Positions 15,602-23,536 of a stretch of 63,693 nt of DNA are shown here, in pieces. The notes below the pieces were generated by a model. That model saw only the letters and a list, made by a program, of their open reading frames with translations. It was not told where the DNA came from and searched no databases. The position numbers were made by a program, and so were the translations under genes. This DNA is from Bifidobacterium breve (GTDB lineage: Bacteria; Actinomycetota; Acidimicrobiia; IMCC26256; JAENVU01), in the NCBI GenBank assembly GCA_945865605.1, contig CAMBEL010000006.1:1-63693 (forward strand). The letters are read 5' to 3'. How positions within the stretch are numbered: position 1 is the stretch's first letter; each line of letters begins with the position of its first letter.

Positions 15602-17350
15602 GTGCTCTCGAAGATCCTCATCGCCAACCGTGGCGAGATCGCTATACGTGTAATGCGCACCTGCCGTGAACTCGGCATCACTTCAGTCGCCGTTTACTCC
15701 GAGTTAGACCGCGATGCTGCTCACGTCCGCTATGCCGATGAGGCGTATGCCCTAGGGGGCAAAACTGCTGCTGAAAGTTACCTAAATACCGACGCTATCT
15801 TGGCGGCAGTTAAGGCTTCTAGAGCCGATGGTTTGCACCCCGGTTACGGCTTCTACGCAGAGAATGCCGACTTCGCTCGCGCTATTTCGGATCTCGGAGT
15901 GACATGGATCGGACCGCCACCTGAAGCTATCGAGATCATGGGAGACAAGATCTCCGCACGCCGAGCTGCAGGACGAGGTGGCGTTGTAAGTGTTCCGGGC
16001 ACTCTCGACCCGATTGAAAACTTCAACGACGTCATCGCCTTCGGGGAAAAAGTTGGATGGCCGGTCGCGATCAAGGCCGCATATGGCGGTGGCGGCAAGG
16101 GAATGAAAGTCGTTCACGACGCCGCAGGGGCGCAAGCAGGTCTTGAGTCGGCAGAGCGAGAAGCGCAGGCGTACTTCGGAAGATCAGAAGCGTATTTAGA
16201 GAAATACCTAACAAATCCCCGCCACATTGAGATACAAATCATTGCCGACAACCATGGCAACGTCGTGTGGCTTGGTGAGCGCGACTGCTCTGTGCAACGT
16301 CGTCACCAGAAACTTGTCGAAGAATCACCGGGTGCAGGGATCGATGAAGCGACACGCACAGCGATGGGCGAAGCCGCTGTGCAGGTAGCGCGAGGTTGCG
16401 GTTATGTCAACGCTGGCACGATCGAAATGCTCTACGAGAACGGGGAGTTTTATTTCCTCGAGATGAATACAAGGCTGCAGGTTGAGCATTGTGTGACCGA
16501 GTACGTCACGTCGCTCGATCTTGTCGCAGAACAGATACGAATCGCGAATGGTGAACCGCTTTCTGTCACCCAGGAATTGGTCGTGCGTCGCGGCCATTCG
16601 ATCGAATGTCGAATTAACGCAGAGAACCCAGCCAAGGGCTTCCTCCCTTCACCAGGAACGATCAACCGGATGACGGTGCCAGCAGGCCCTGGAGTGCGAT
16701 GGGACGCCGGATACGAAGAGGGCGACGCGGTGTCGCAGTACTACGACAACCTCGTAGGCAAACTCGTTGTCTGGGCTCCCGACCGCGACTCAGCGCGACA
16801 CCGCATGCTGCGTGCGTTGAAGGAACTGACTATCGACGGAATTCATACGACAAAACCTGCGCATGAATTGATCCTCGCTCACCCCGACTTCGCCGCAGGG
16901 AAACATTCCACACGTTGGCTTGAAGAGCACGTGGACATGAGCGCGCTCGAAAGCATTTCGAATGCCGTTGCCCCCGTTGGCACCGAAGATCTAGCGCCAC
17001 AAGTCTTGCCTGTAGAAGTCGATGGGCGTAGGTTCGAAGTGAAGATCTGGATGCCAGAGGTAGTGGCTAACGGGTCAAGTGGGACGCCGAAAAAAAACCC
17101 CAGGCCGCGTGCCGCTACGTCGGCGGTCGGGAACTCCAATGGCACGATAAGCGCTCCCATGCAGGGGACCATCGTGCGGTTGCTCGTGAAAGCAGGGGAC
17201 AAAGTCGATTCCGGCCAGGCCCTGCTCGTGCTTGAAGCAATGAAAATGGAGAATCACGTTAACGCGGAGCACGGCGGAACCGTCAAGGAGATCCGCGTGA
17301 GCGAAGGCGAGACCGTTACCGCGGGTGACACGCTCGTAGTCATCGAGTAA
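15602..17350 (+). CDS. acyl-CoA carboxylase alpha subunit (biotin carboxylase plus biotin carrier)
   Basis: 582 residues: biotin carboxylase N-domain (KILIANRGEIAIRVMRTCRE), ATP-grasp region with KAAYGGGGKGMKVV and EMNTRLQVEHCVTE, the C-domain, a linker rich in Lys/Pro/Ser, and a C-terminal biotinyl domain with the modified lysine in LEAMKMENH. It carboxylates its own biotin with ATP and bicarbonate and hands CO2 to a beta subunit (acetyl- or propionyl-CoA carboxylase), which is not in the window. Length and layout match actinobacterial AccA-type chains. The usual Pro in VEHPVTE is Cys here. The start is GTG 15602, with TATTGG seven bases upstream. MeaB and mutase genes nearby make propionyl-CoA a plausible substrate, by inference only. 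Confidence 0.92.
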   Translation: MLSKILIANRGEIAIRVMRTCRELGITSVAVYSELDRDAAHVRYADEAYALGGKTAAESYLNTDAILAAVKASRADGLHPGYGFYAENADFARAISDLGVTWIGPPPEAIEIMGDKISARRAAGRGGVVSVPGTLDPIENFNDVIAFGEKVGWPVAIKAAYGGGGKGMKVVHDAAGAQAGLESAEREAQAYFGRSEAYLEKYLTNPRHIEIQIIADNHGNVVWLGERDCSVQRRHQKLVEESPGAGIDEATRTAMGEAAVQVARGCGYVNAGTIEMLYENGEFYFLEMNTRLQVEHCVTEYVTSLDLVAEQIRIANGEPLSVTQELVVRRGHSIECRINAENPAKGFLPSPGTINRMTVPAGPGVRWDAGYEEGDAVSQYYDNLVGKLVVWAPDRDSARHRMLRALKELTIDGIHTTKPAHELILAHPDFAAGKHSTRWLEEHVDMSALESISNAVAPVGTEDLAPQVLPVEVDGRRFEVKIWMPEVVANGSSGTPKKNPRPRAATSAVGNSNGTISAPMQGTIVRLLVKAGDKVDSGQALLVLEAMKMENHVNAEHGGTVKEIRVSEGETVTAGDTLVVIE

Positions 17351-17364
17351 CTATCTCCGCGAAA

Positions 17365-18723
17365 CTACGAGGCCGCATCGGTTAAAGACTCGGACATCGA
17401 GGGATGAACCAGCAATGAATCCACAATGTCCGACGTCGTCAAACCATTCGTTACTGCTACTGCAATCACTCCGATCAATTCGGCCGCATGACGTCCAACA
17501 ATTGATCCGCCGAGGACAACTCCGGTAGTTGGGTCGGAGATCAACTTTACGAAGCCTCGAGGGTCGCCCTGAATCAGCGCTGCTGCATTTGTTGCGAAAG
17601 GCACCTTCGTAACCCGAATCTTGCGGCCGTCAGCGAACGCTTCGGCTTCGGCCAAACCAACGTCGGCAATCTCAGGATCCGTGAAGATTGCGGAGGCAGC
17701 TTTGTCGTAATCGATATGTCGGTGTTGCAGCGTGTACAGACCCATCAAGTGCTCCGCGATCTTGCGACCCTGCATAGCAGCCACAGACGAGAGCGGAAGC
17801 TTGCCGGATAGATCGCCTGCAACATAAATGTGATCAACGTTTGACTGGCAGTGGCGGTTTATTGGGATAGTGCCGTCTTCAACGGCCGTCACACCGGCTT
17901 CGGATAGCCCGAGTCCTTCTGAGTTGGGAACGAGCCCAATGCACAAGAGCGCGTGGGTTGCATCGACGCTTCTGCCATCTTCACAAGCGACCGTTACTCC
18001 GGAATCGGTTCGAGAGATGCCCTCCGCGCGCGCACCTTTGAGTAGATGTATGCCTCGTCGCAGGAACTCCTCTTCGAGTACCGCCGCTACTTCTGGATCC
18101 TTGCGGGGAAGAACCTGTTGCCTTGAAACAACAAGGGTCACCTCAGAACCAAGCGAGTTGAACATGTGAGCGAACTCGACGCCGGTTACCCCTGAACCGA
18201 TGACACAAAGGTGTTCAGGTATTTCAGGTGGCGGATAGGCGTCGCGAGTTGTCAGAACGCGATCGTGATCAATCTCTGCCCACGTCGGGATGCGCGACCT
18301 TGATCCGGTGGCGAGCACGATCGTATCGGCTTCGAACGACTCGATGCCTTCGTCGGTTTGTACTGCGACTTCGTGGGGTCCAGTGAGTGTTCCAGTGCCT
18401 CGAAGCAGACGAACACCTTGTGATTCAAGTTGTTCTACGACTGATCGGTGAAGGCGCTCTTCGATAGCCGCAACGCGACTACGAAGCGCCGCGATATCGA
18501 GGCGGCCCGTGGCATCAAGCCCCATGATGCGAGCTCGCCCCAATTCCGAGAGTTCACCGCCAGTTGCTATAAGCGCCTTCGATGGTATGCAATCGAGGAG
18601 ATGCGAGGCGCCCCCCACGATGTCTCGCTCGATAACTACGACTTCGGCACCGAGGGTGGATGCCACGGTCGCCGCCACATTGCCCGCCGGACCACCACCT
18701 ATGACCACCAGCCGCATCCGCAT
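17365..18723 (-). CDS. LpdA-like pyridine nucleotide-disulfide oxidoreductase family flavoprotein
   Basis: 452 residues: FAD motif VVIGGGPAGNVAAT, NAD(P) motif CVIGSGVTGVEFAHM, second FAD motif HIYVAGDLSG and a C-terminal dimer domain ending VHPSMSESL. In the disulfide site the family's CxxxxC is reduced to GGASHLLDCIPSK: only the second Cys remains, so ordinary lipoamide or glutathione reductase chemistry is not expected. As I recall, mycobacterial LpdA (Rv3303c), an NAD(P)H:quinone oxidoreductase, has a similar site (GGAAVLDDC), and that is the closest model. ATG 18723 has TACCCT six bases upstream, and a divergent promoter serves galT. Cytoplasmic or membrane-associated. Confidence 0.8.
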   Translation of the reverse strand: MRMRLVVIGGGPAGNVAATVASTLGAEVVVIERDIVGGASHLLDCIPSKALIATGGELSELGRARIMGLDATGRLDIAALRSRVAAIEERLHRSVVEQLESQGVRLLRGTGTLTGPHEVAVQTDEGIESFEADTIVLATGSRSRIPTWAEIDHDRVLTTRDAYPPPEIPEHLCVIGSGVTGVEFAHMFNSLGSEVTLVVSRQQVLPRKDPEVAAVLEEEFLRRGIHLLKGARAEGISRTDSGVTVACEDGRSVDATHALLCIGLVPNSEGLGLSEAGVTAVEDGTIPINRHCQSNVDHIYVAGDLSGKLPLSSVAAMQGRKIAEHLMGLYTLQHRHIDYDKAASAIFTDPEIADVGLAEAEAFADGRKIRVTKVPFATNAAALIQGDPRGFVKLISDPTTGVVLGGSIVGRHAAELIGVIAVAVTNGLTTSDIVDSLLVHPSMSESLTDAAS

Positions 18724-18729
18724 GTCAAT

Positions 18730-18735
18730 AGGGTA
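18730..18735 (-). promoter_or_regulatory. leaderless-type -10 element of the LpdA-like gene
   Basis: On the minus strand TACCCT, six bases, ATG 18723. Confidence 0.42.
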
Positions 18736-18752
18736 TGCGCCGCTGCGATGGC

Positions 18753-18758
18753 TAACGT
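18753..18758 (+). promoter_or_regulatory. leaderless-type -10 element of galT
   Basis: TAACGT, six bases, ATG 18765. It lies back to back with the -10 of the divergent flavoprotein gene, within a 41-base intergenic region. Confidence 0.45.
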
Positions 18759-18764
18759 CACGCG

Positions 18765-19700
18765 ATGCCCGAGATCCGACACGATGCGATTAGTGGCCGC
18801 TCGGTGATCGTCGCTACCGAGCGCGCTTCGCGCCCGCACACAGCTGCATCGGCGGTGGCAATCGCAGAACCAATGGACTGTCCTTTCTGCGCGAACAATG
18901 AGGGGATGACGCCCCCCGAGGTCGCCAGAACCGGCCAAGGATCACCGGATGCGCCCGGATGGCGCGTCCGCACAGTGCCGAACCTGTATCCAATCGTCGA
19001 ACCAAGCAGCACTGCTGCTTCCGGTGCCACCGGTGCACATGAGGTCGTCGTCCTATCAACTGACCACCTCGCCGACTTCGGGAGACTCGACGACGCCAAG
19101 GCAATAGATGCCTTTCTAATGATGCGCGACCGTGTGAAGTATCACCTGAGCGCCGGTCGAGCGTTCGCTTTCGCGTTTATAAATCATGGTCGGATAGCGG
19201 GTGCCTCAATCGCTCACCCTCACGCGCAGGTGGTTGCACTCGACGTAGTCCCAGAGGCGGTCATTGACATGGCGGCTCGTTTCGACACAATTGATTTGAT
19301 CGCGCAAGAACTCGTCGTGGCGCGAGATAACGGCCTAGTCGTGATCGATGGCGATGCTCCCGCATGGTCTCCACCAGCATCGCCAAATTCCTTCGGTCTA
19401 AGGGTTGCCCATCTAACCGCGCGTTCTCAGTTTTCGGACGCTACCGACGAAGAGATCGGAGCCGTGGCACTGAGTATTCGCGACTCTCTCGCCCGTCTAT
19501 CCGACCTACTGGGCGGCCCCGCCTACAACGTCGTCTTGCACACGGCATGGCCAACTAGTGTGCCCAACTATATGCATTGGCATGCCGAGTTAATTCCCCG
19601 TCTTGGCCACCATGCGGGGTTCGAGTTCGGTACCGGAATGTTCGTCAATGTCGTTACTCCAGAAGATGCTGCAACGATCCTGCGCAGCGGGCGAACATGA
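18765..19700 (+). CDS. galT: galactose-1-phosphate uridylyltransferase-like protein (GalT/HIT family)
   Basis: 311 residues. RHDAISGRSVIVATERA is the N-terminal GalT motif; CPFCANNEG is a probable zinc pair; RTVPNLYPIVEP follows; the catalytic HIT-type motif is SIAHPHAQVVALD, whose middle His would carry the UMP. C-terminal MHWHAELIPRLG matches the second GalT half. GalT exchanges UMP between UDP-glucose and galactose-1-phosphate; shorter relatives are ADP-sulfurylases or general nucleotide-hexose phosphorylases, so the exact substrate is open. It fits with the GalE-like gene at 3535 and overlaps the SRPBCC gene by four bases. Confidence 0.82.
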   Translation: MPEIRHDAISGRSVIVATERASRPHTAASAVAIAEPMDCPFCANNEGMTPPEVARTGQGSPDAPGWRVRTVPNLYPIVEPSSTAASGATGAHEVVVLSTDHLADFGRLDDAKAIDAFLMMRDRVKYHLSAGRAFAFAFINHGRIAGASIAHPHAQVVALDVVPEAVIDMAARFDTIDLIAQELVVARDNGLVVIDGDAPAWSPPASPNSFGLRVAHLTARSQFSDATDEEIGAVALSIRDSLARLSDLLGGPAYNVVLHTAWPTSVPNYMHWHAELIPRLGHHAGFEFGTGMFVNVVTPEDAATILRSGRT

Positions 19701-20146
19701 CCGTCGAGATAGTTGTAAGTACCACAATCGCGGCGGATAAACATCAGGTTTGGAAAGCGATTGAAGATATCGAGTCGCACATCACTTGGATGGCCGAGGC
19801 TGTTTCGATCACGTTCCTTTCAGAGCAACGATCAGGGGTTGGCACCGAGTTTGAGTGCCTTACCCGCATAGGACCATGGCGCACGATTGACAAAATGCGC
19901 GTCACTGAATGGGAACCGGGGAGCGCCATCGGTATCGAGCACCGCGGATTGGTTGCAGGCTCAGGACACTTCACGCTCCAAGAAGCAGGACAAAGAAGTA
20001 CAGAGTTCTGCTGGCGCGAGAATCTCACATTCCCATGGTGGTTTGGCGGGCGATTAGGGGAACGCGTCGGCCGCGGCGTGCTCGTGAAGATTTGGCGCAA
20101 CAACCTCACCAAGCTTCGTACGCAGATCGAAGATGGCCTCACCTAA
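19697..20146 (+). CDS. SRPBCC (START/Bet v1-like) family protein
   Basis: 149 residues beginning MTVEIVVSTTIAADKHQVWKAIED, the usual first strand and helix of polyketide-cyclase/SRPBCC proteins, then HITWMAEA, GVGTEFECLTRIGPWRTIDKM, the next strand pair and a long C-terminal helix. The family forms a deep hydrophobic pocket for lipids or other apolar ligands; many actinobacterial members have no known role. ATG 19697 overlaps the galT stop (ATGA), so the two are co-translated. No catalytic residue can be pointed out. The ORF track's 40-residue N-terminal extension is read-through of galT DNA and is rejected. Confidence 0.75.
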   Translation: MTVEIVVSTTIAADKHQVWKAIEDIESHITWMAEAVSITFLSEQRSGVGTEFECLTRIGPWRTIDKMRVTEWEPGSAIGIEHRGLVAGSGHFTLQEAGQRSTEFCWRENLTFPWWFGGRLGERVGRGVLVKIWRNNLTKLRTQIEDGLT

Positions 20147-20197
20147 CTCCGTGGCGCTATTGCAAGGGGCGGTGCGCGCTGTTGTTGGGGGCGCGAG

Positions 20198-20977
20198 TTA
20201 CTGGCCTTGAAACGTTGCCTTGCCTGGTCCGTGCTCTAGGAAACTTTTGACCCCAGCTCTTGCATCATCGCTTGCGAACACCTCACCGAACGCTTGCGCC
20301 TCAAGATCTAAACCAATAGCGAGGGATCCGTCTAGTCCCCCATCGACTGCACCTTTTGCCAGCCCCATCGCGACCACTGCACCAGCGCTGAGTTCCTTAG
20401 CCCAACTGAATGCTTCCATCTCTAAGTCAGACGCAGATACCACGCGATCAACTAGACCGATCGCGAGTGCTTCTTCCGCTTTGATCTGACGGCCGCTCCA
20501 AATGAGGTCCTTGGCTCGCGACGGCCCTACGAGGCGCGCTAGACGCTGAGTGCCACCCGCTCCTGGAATAATGCCGAGAAGGATCTCTGGCTGGCCGAGT
20601 TTCGCTCGATCGCCCGCAATCCGCAGGTCACACGCGCAGGCCAGTTCGAGACCGCCACCAAGCGCGAAACCATTGATGGCCGCTATCACCGGTCGCGGTA
20701 TCGCGGCTACCGCATCGAACGCGTATCTGAACGTCGCGCCAATCTCAATGGCCGCGCTTTGATCTGTGAACTCGCTGATATCCGCGCCCGCGGCAAACAC
20801 TTTCTCGCCACCACAGACAACGACAACTTTCACGGAAGCGTCGGACGCGAGGGCGTTGGCCGTGTCTCCAAGTTCAGTCAACAATGAGCGAGACAGAGCA
20901 TTCATTGGCGGGCGGTTTAGGCGCAGGGTGGCGACACCGTCTGCCGCTATCTCGGAGAGGACTTGACTATCGGGCAT
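20198..20977 (-). CDS. enoyl-CoA hydratase/isomerase family protein (259 aa)
   Basis: A crotonase-fold protein with LNRPPMNALSRSLLTEL, oxyanion-hole motifs VFAAGADISEF and AAINGFALGGGLELALA-type sequence (FALGGGLELACACDLRIA), then the acid-bearing ILLGIIPGAGGTQRLARLVG. The Glu expected in strict hydratases is present in the GQPEILLGI segment. It should hydrate trans-2-enoyl-CoA in fatty or branched acyl-CoA breakdown. Its ATG lies ten bases behind the meaB stop, with TAACGT six bases before the start, so it may have its own promoter as well as sharing meaB transcripts. The exact acyl chain is not predictable. Confidence 0.86.
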   Translation of the reverse strand: MPDSQVLSEIAADGVATLRLNRPPMNALSRSLLTELGDTANALASDASVKVVVVCGGEKVFAAGADISEFTDQSAAIEIGATFRYAFDAVAAIPRPVIAAINGFALGGGLELACACDLRIAGDRAKLGQPEILLGIIPGAGGTQRLARLVGPSRAKDLIWSGRQIKAEEALAIGLVDRVVSASDLEMEAFSWAKELSAGAVVAMGLAKGAVDGGLDGSLAIGLDLEAQAFGEVFASDDARAGVKSFLEHGPGKATFQGQ

Positions 20978-20983
20978 GGGTGC

Positions 20984-20989
20984 ACGTTA
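20984..20989 (-). promoter_or_regulatory. leaderless-type -10 element inside the meaB stop codon
   Basis: On the minus strand TAACGT, six bases, ATG 20977. The first three bases are the TAA stop of meaB, so the element doubles as coding end and promoter. Confidence 0.35.
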
Positions 20990-21928
20990 GCGAGAGCGGA
21001 GTATCTCTTCTGCAGCAGCGTAAGGATCCAACAGGCGCCCGTTGACCTTGGCGACGAGATCGTCGAAGTGTGGTCCGTGACACGCCGTTCTCACGTCTGC
21101 CTCGAGGCGCGCCAGCACTATCGCTTCAACTTCTAAACGGGTTTTGGCTTCACGTCGCTTAACAAGAAAATCGTCGTGCTCCTGGAAGGCGCGGTGATCC
21201 CCGATTGCGCTCCAAAGCTCGTCGATGCCGGTCGCGCTGGTCGCGACAGTGGTCAAAATTGGAGGGCGCCAGTCCGAAGCGGCGGACAGGTCAAGCATCA
21301 TCTCGAGGTCTCGTATGGTTTCCGCCACGCCATCGCGGTCTGCCTTGTTCACAACAAAAAGATCTGCGATCTCTAGTAACCCCGCTTTATTCGCCTGCAC
21401 TCCGTCGCCCCATCCTGGATTAACAACAACGATTGTCGTATCGGCCGCGCCAGCTATCTCTACCTCCACCTGGCCTACGCCGACAGTTTCCACAAACACC
21501 CACGGCTTTCCCGCTGCGTCCAGCACGCGTATTGCTTGGGGGGTCGCAAGAGCGAGGCCTCCAAGATGGCCGCGCGTCGCCATAGAACGGATGTAAACGC
21601 CCGGGTCAGTCGCGTGGTCTTGCATGCGAACGCGATCGCCCAAGATTGCACCGCCTGTAAACGGGCTCGTTGGGTCGATTGCTAGAACGCCAACCTCTAT
21701 GCCATCTCGCCGGACGCGACCTACCAACCCGTCCGTCAAACTGGACTTGCCTGCACCCGGCGCGCCAGTCAGGCCGACCGTATAAGCATTGCCAGTGTGA
21801 GGGTGAAGCGCCGCACCGGCAACCATCGCGAGCGCGCCGCCGTCTTCAACAATTGAAATAAGTTTGGCGATCGCGCCGCGATCGCCTTGAACCGCGCGCG
21901 CGACGAGAGAATCGGGATCGAGAGGCAC
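20987..21928 (-). CDS. meaB: MeaB/ArgK G-protein chaperone of B12-dependent acyl-CoA mutase
   Basis: 313 residues of the G3E GTPase family: Walker A VGLTGAPGAGKSSLTDGL, IDPTSPFTGGAILGDRVRM with ATDPGVYIRSMATRGHLGGLA, the switch ETVGVGQVEVE, and base-recognition VVNKADRDG. MeaB guards adenosylcobalamin loading and protects methylmalonyl- or isobutyryl-CoA mutase from inactivation. I chose GTG 21928, 11 bases after the NifU stop, because the family N-terminus (LVARAVQGDRGAIAKLIS) begins there; the ORF track's 22039 start is inside the nifU gene. A mutase gene lies 7 kb away at 29260, not beside it. Confidence 0.9.
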   Translation of the reverse strand: MPLDPDSLVARAVQGDRGAIAKLISIVEDGGALAMVAGAALHPHTGNAYTVGLTGAPGAGKSSLTDGLVGRVRRDGIEVGVLAIDPTSPFTGGAILGDRVRMQDHATDPGVYIRSMATRGHLGGLALATPQAIRVLDAAGKPWVFVETVGVGQVEVEIAGAADTTIVVVNPGWGDGVQANKAGLLEIADLFVVNKADRDGVAETIRDLEMMLDLSAASDWRPPILTTVATSATGIDELWSAIGDHRAFQEHDDFLVKRREAKTRLEVEAIVLARLEADVRTACHGPHFDDLVAKVNGRLLDPYAAAEEILRSR

Positions 21929-21939
21929 GCGAGTTGCGA

Positions 21940-22176
21940 TCAGTCCGCTACAACCTCTGTGATTCCCGGCACACGATCCATAATGATTCGCTCTACGCCG
22001 GCCTTCAACGTCATGGTCGACACTGGGCAAGTGCCACACGCACCTACGAGTTCGACGTGCACTACGCCGGCCTCATCAATTTCCTTGAAGACGATGTCGC
22101 CGCCATCGGCCTGCAGCGCTGGCCGGATCGCGTCGATCGCCTCGAGAACGCCCGCCTCCATCGTGTCGTTGGACAT
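21940..22176 (-). CDS. NifU C-terminal domain (Nfu-type) iron-sulfur protein
   Basis: 78 residues. It contains the Nfu pattern IRPALQADGGDIVFKEID followed by VELVGACGTCPVSTMTLKAGVE, where the CGTC pair binds a bridging [4Fe-4S] cluster in a dimer. Stand-alone Nfu proteins carry clusters to apo-enzymes. ATG 22176 follows AGAGGTGAG with good spacing; I prefer it to the GTG three codons upstream. It precedes meaB by 11 bases. A perfect 12-base palindrome sits just upstream of its ribosome binding site. Confidence 0.87.
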   Translation of the reverse strand: MSNDTMEAGVLEAIDAIRPALQADGGDIVFKEIDEAGVVHVELVGACGTCPVSTMTLKAGVERIIMDRVPGITEVVAD

Positions 22177-22189
22177 TGAGCTCACCTCT

Positions 22190-22201
22190 CTAGCGCGCTA
22201 G
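22190..22201. promoter_or_regulatory. 12-bp perfect palindrome upstream of nfu
   Basis: CTAGCGCGCTAG is an exact palindrome, 14 bases before the NifU-type ATG and adjacent to its Shine-Dalgarno sequence. It could be an operator or an mRNA hairpin; nothing in the window names a regulator. Confidence 0.25.
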
Positions 22202-22234
22202 TTGAACAAGCACAAAGTTACCGCACCGCTGCAT

Positions 22235-22254
22235 GCTTCCTAGGCAGGAGAAGC
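22235..22254 (-). terminator. weak hairpin downstream of murA
   Basis: GCTTC and GAAGC pair across a ten-base loop just after the murA stop on the minus strand. There is no U tract, so a terminator function is tentative. Confidence 0.2.
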
Positions 22255-22257
22255 GTT

Positions 22258-23511
22258 CTAGCAGCGATTGATGTTCGCACCGAGTGTCGCAAGGGCTCCA
22301 GGAAGGTCAGGATATCCACGATCGACATGGTGCCAATCGTGGACGATTGTTTCTCCATCCGCTCGCAATCCAGCAAGCAATAGGGCGGCGCCAGCCCGCA
22401 CATCCAATGCCCGAACAGGTGCAGCCGAGAGACCCTCCTGGCCACGAACTACCGAGTGACGCGAATCGGTTGTGATGTCTGCACCCATGCGCAACAACTC
22501 ATCTACGAAGGAGAACCTGTTGTCAAATACGTTCTCGGTAACGATCGCCGTCCCGCTGCAGGTTGCTAGTAGGGCTACCGCCATTGGCATGAAGTCGGTC
22601 GCGAAACCCGGATAAGGCAAAGTTTGTATATCGACAGCGCGCAGACGTTCGGGAGCAGCGGCCCAAATCCCTTCAGGGGCTTTGGAGACTCGCATTCCCA
22701 TCTCGCCGAGTTTCATCGCAACAATTTCGAGATTCTCAAACTGCACACCTTCTAGCAGGATTTCACCGCCAGCGATCCCGCACGCGAAGAGAAGCGTGCC
22801 AGCCTCGATGCGATCTCCCATTATCTCGGTATCGGTAGAGGAGAGCTCGTCGACGCCTTCGACCGTGATCGTGCTCGTCCCTGCACCGAGAACGTGCGCG
22901 CCCATGCGGTTCAGGAACGCTGCGAGGTCGGTAATCTCGGGCTCACGCGCCGCGTTCTCAATGACTGTCTCACCTTTTGCAAGAACTGCGGCGGTTAGAA
23001 GATTCTCGGTAGCTCCGACACTCGGGAACTCCAAGACAATTCGCGCGCCATTCAATGCGTTGCACCGTGCATTTACAAAACCATGTGAGACCTCGAGTTC
23101 TGCCCCCATGGCGTTGAGTCCATTGAAATGCATATCGAGCTTGCGGTTTCCGATGTTGTCTCCGCCCGGCAGAGCGACGCGGGCTTCACCGCAACGAGCG
23201 AGCAACGGTCCCAGAACATTGATCGATGCCCTCATCTGGGTCACCAGTTCATACGGCGCTTCTGGCTCGAGAGTCCCCGAGGTGTCCAGGCGAAGTTCGT
23301 CAGGAGCGGTCCATTCAACCTTGGCCCCAATTGCCTCTAGAACGGCGATCATCACCTCTAGGTCTTGAACTTTCGGAAGGTTGCGCACGCGCGTCACTCC
23401 GGGAGCAAGCAGTGCGGCCGCCAATTGCTTCAGACCAGAGTTCTTCGTCGCGCCTGAAACCTTGATTGTCCCGTGGAGCGGTTCACCTGGCCTCACCGCT
23501 ACGGAGTTCAT
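22258..23511 (-). CDS. murA: UDP-N-acetylglucosamine 1-carboxyvinyltransferase MurA (Asp variant)
   Basis: 417 residues of the EPT fold. It transfers enolpyruvate from PEP to UDP-GlcNAc, the first committed step of peptidoglycan synthesis. SGATKN (substrate Lys-Asn), RASINVLGPLLA, LPGGDNIGNRKLDMH, SVGATENLLTAAV, TDFMPMAVALL and ENVFDNRF are in order. The catalytic-loop Cys (Cys115 in E. coli) is Asp118 here, as in mycobacterial and chlamydial enzymes that are naturally insensitive to fosfomycin. TAACCT lies seven bases before ATG 23511. Gene order upstream: an enoyl-CoA hydratase, 25 bases away. Confidence 0.94.
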   Translation of the reverse strand: MNSVAVRPGEPLHGTIKVSGATKNSGLKQLAAALLAPGVTRVRNLPKVQDLEVMIAVLEAIGAKVEWTAPDELRLDTSGTLEPEAPYELVTQMRASINVLGPLLARCGEARVALPGGDNIGNRKLDMHFNGLNAMGAELEVSHGFVNARCNALNGARIVLEFPSVGATENLLTAAVLAKGETVIENAAREPEITDLAAFLNRMGAHVLGAGTSTITVEGVDELSSTDTEIMGDRIEAGTLLFACGIAGGEILLEGVQFENLEIVAMKLGEMGMRVSKAPEGIWAAAPERLRAVDIQTLPYPGFATDFMPMAVALLATCSGTAIVTENVFDNRFSFVDELLRMGADITTDSRHSVVRGQEGLSAAPVRALDVRAGAALLLAGLRADGETIVHDWHHVDRGYPDLPGALATLGANINRC

Positions 23512-23518
23512 GGTCGCA

Positions 23519-23524
23519 AGGTTA
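23519..23524 (-). promoter_or_regulatory. leaderless-type -10 element of murA
   Basis: On the minus strand TAACCT, seven bases, ATG 23511, in the 25-base gap after the hydratase gene. Confidence 0.4.
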
Positions 23525-23536
23525 CCGTCGAGTCCA

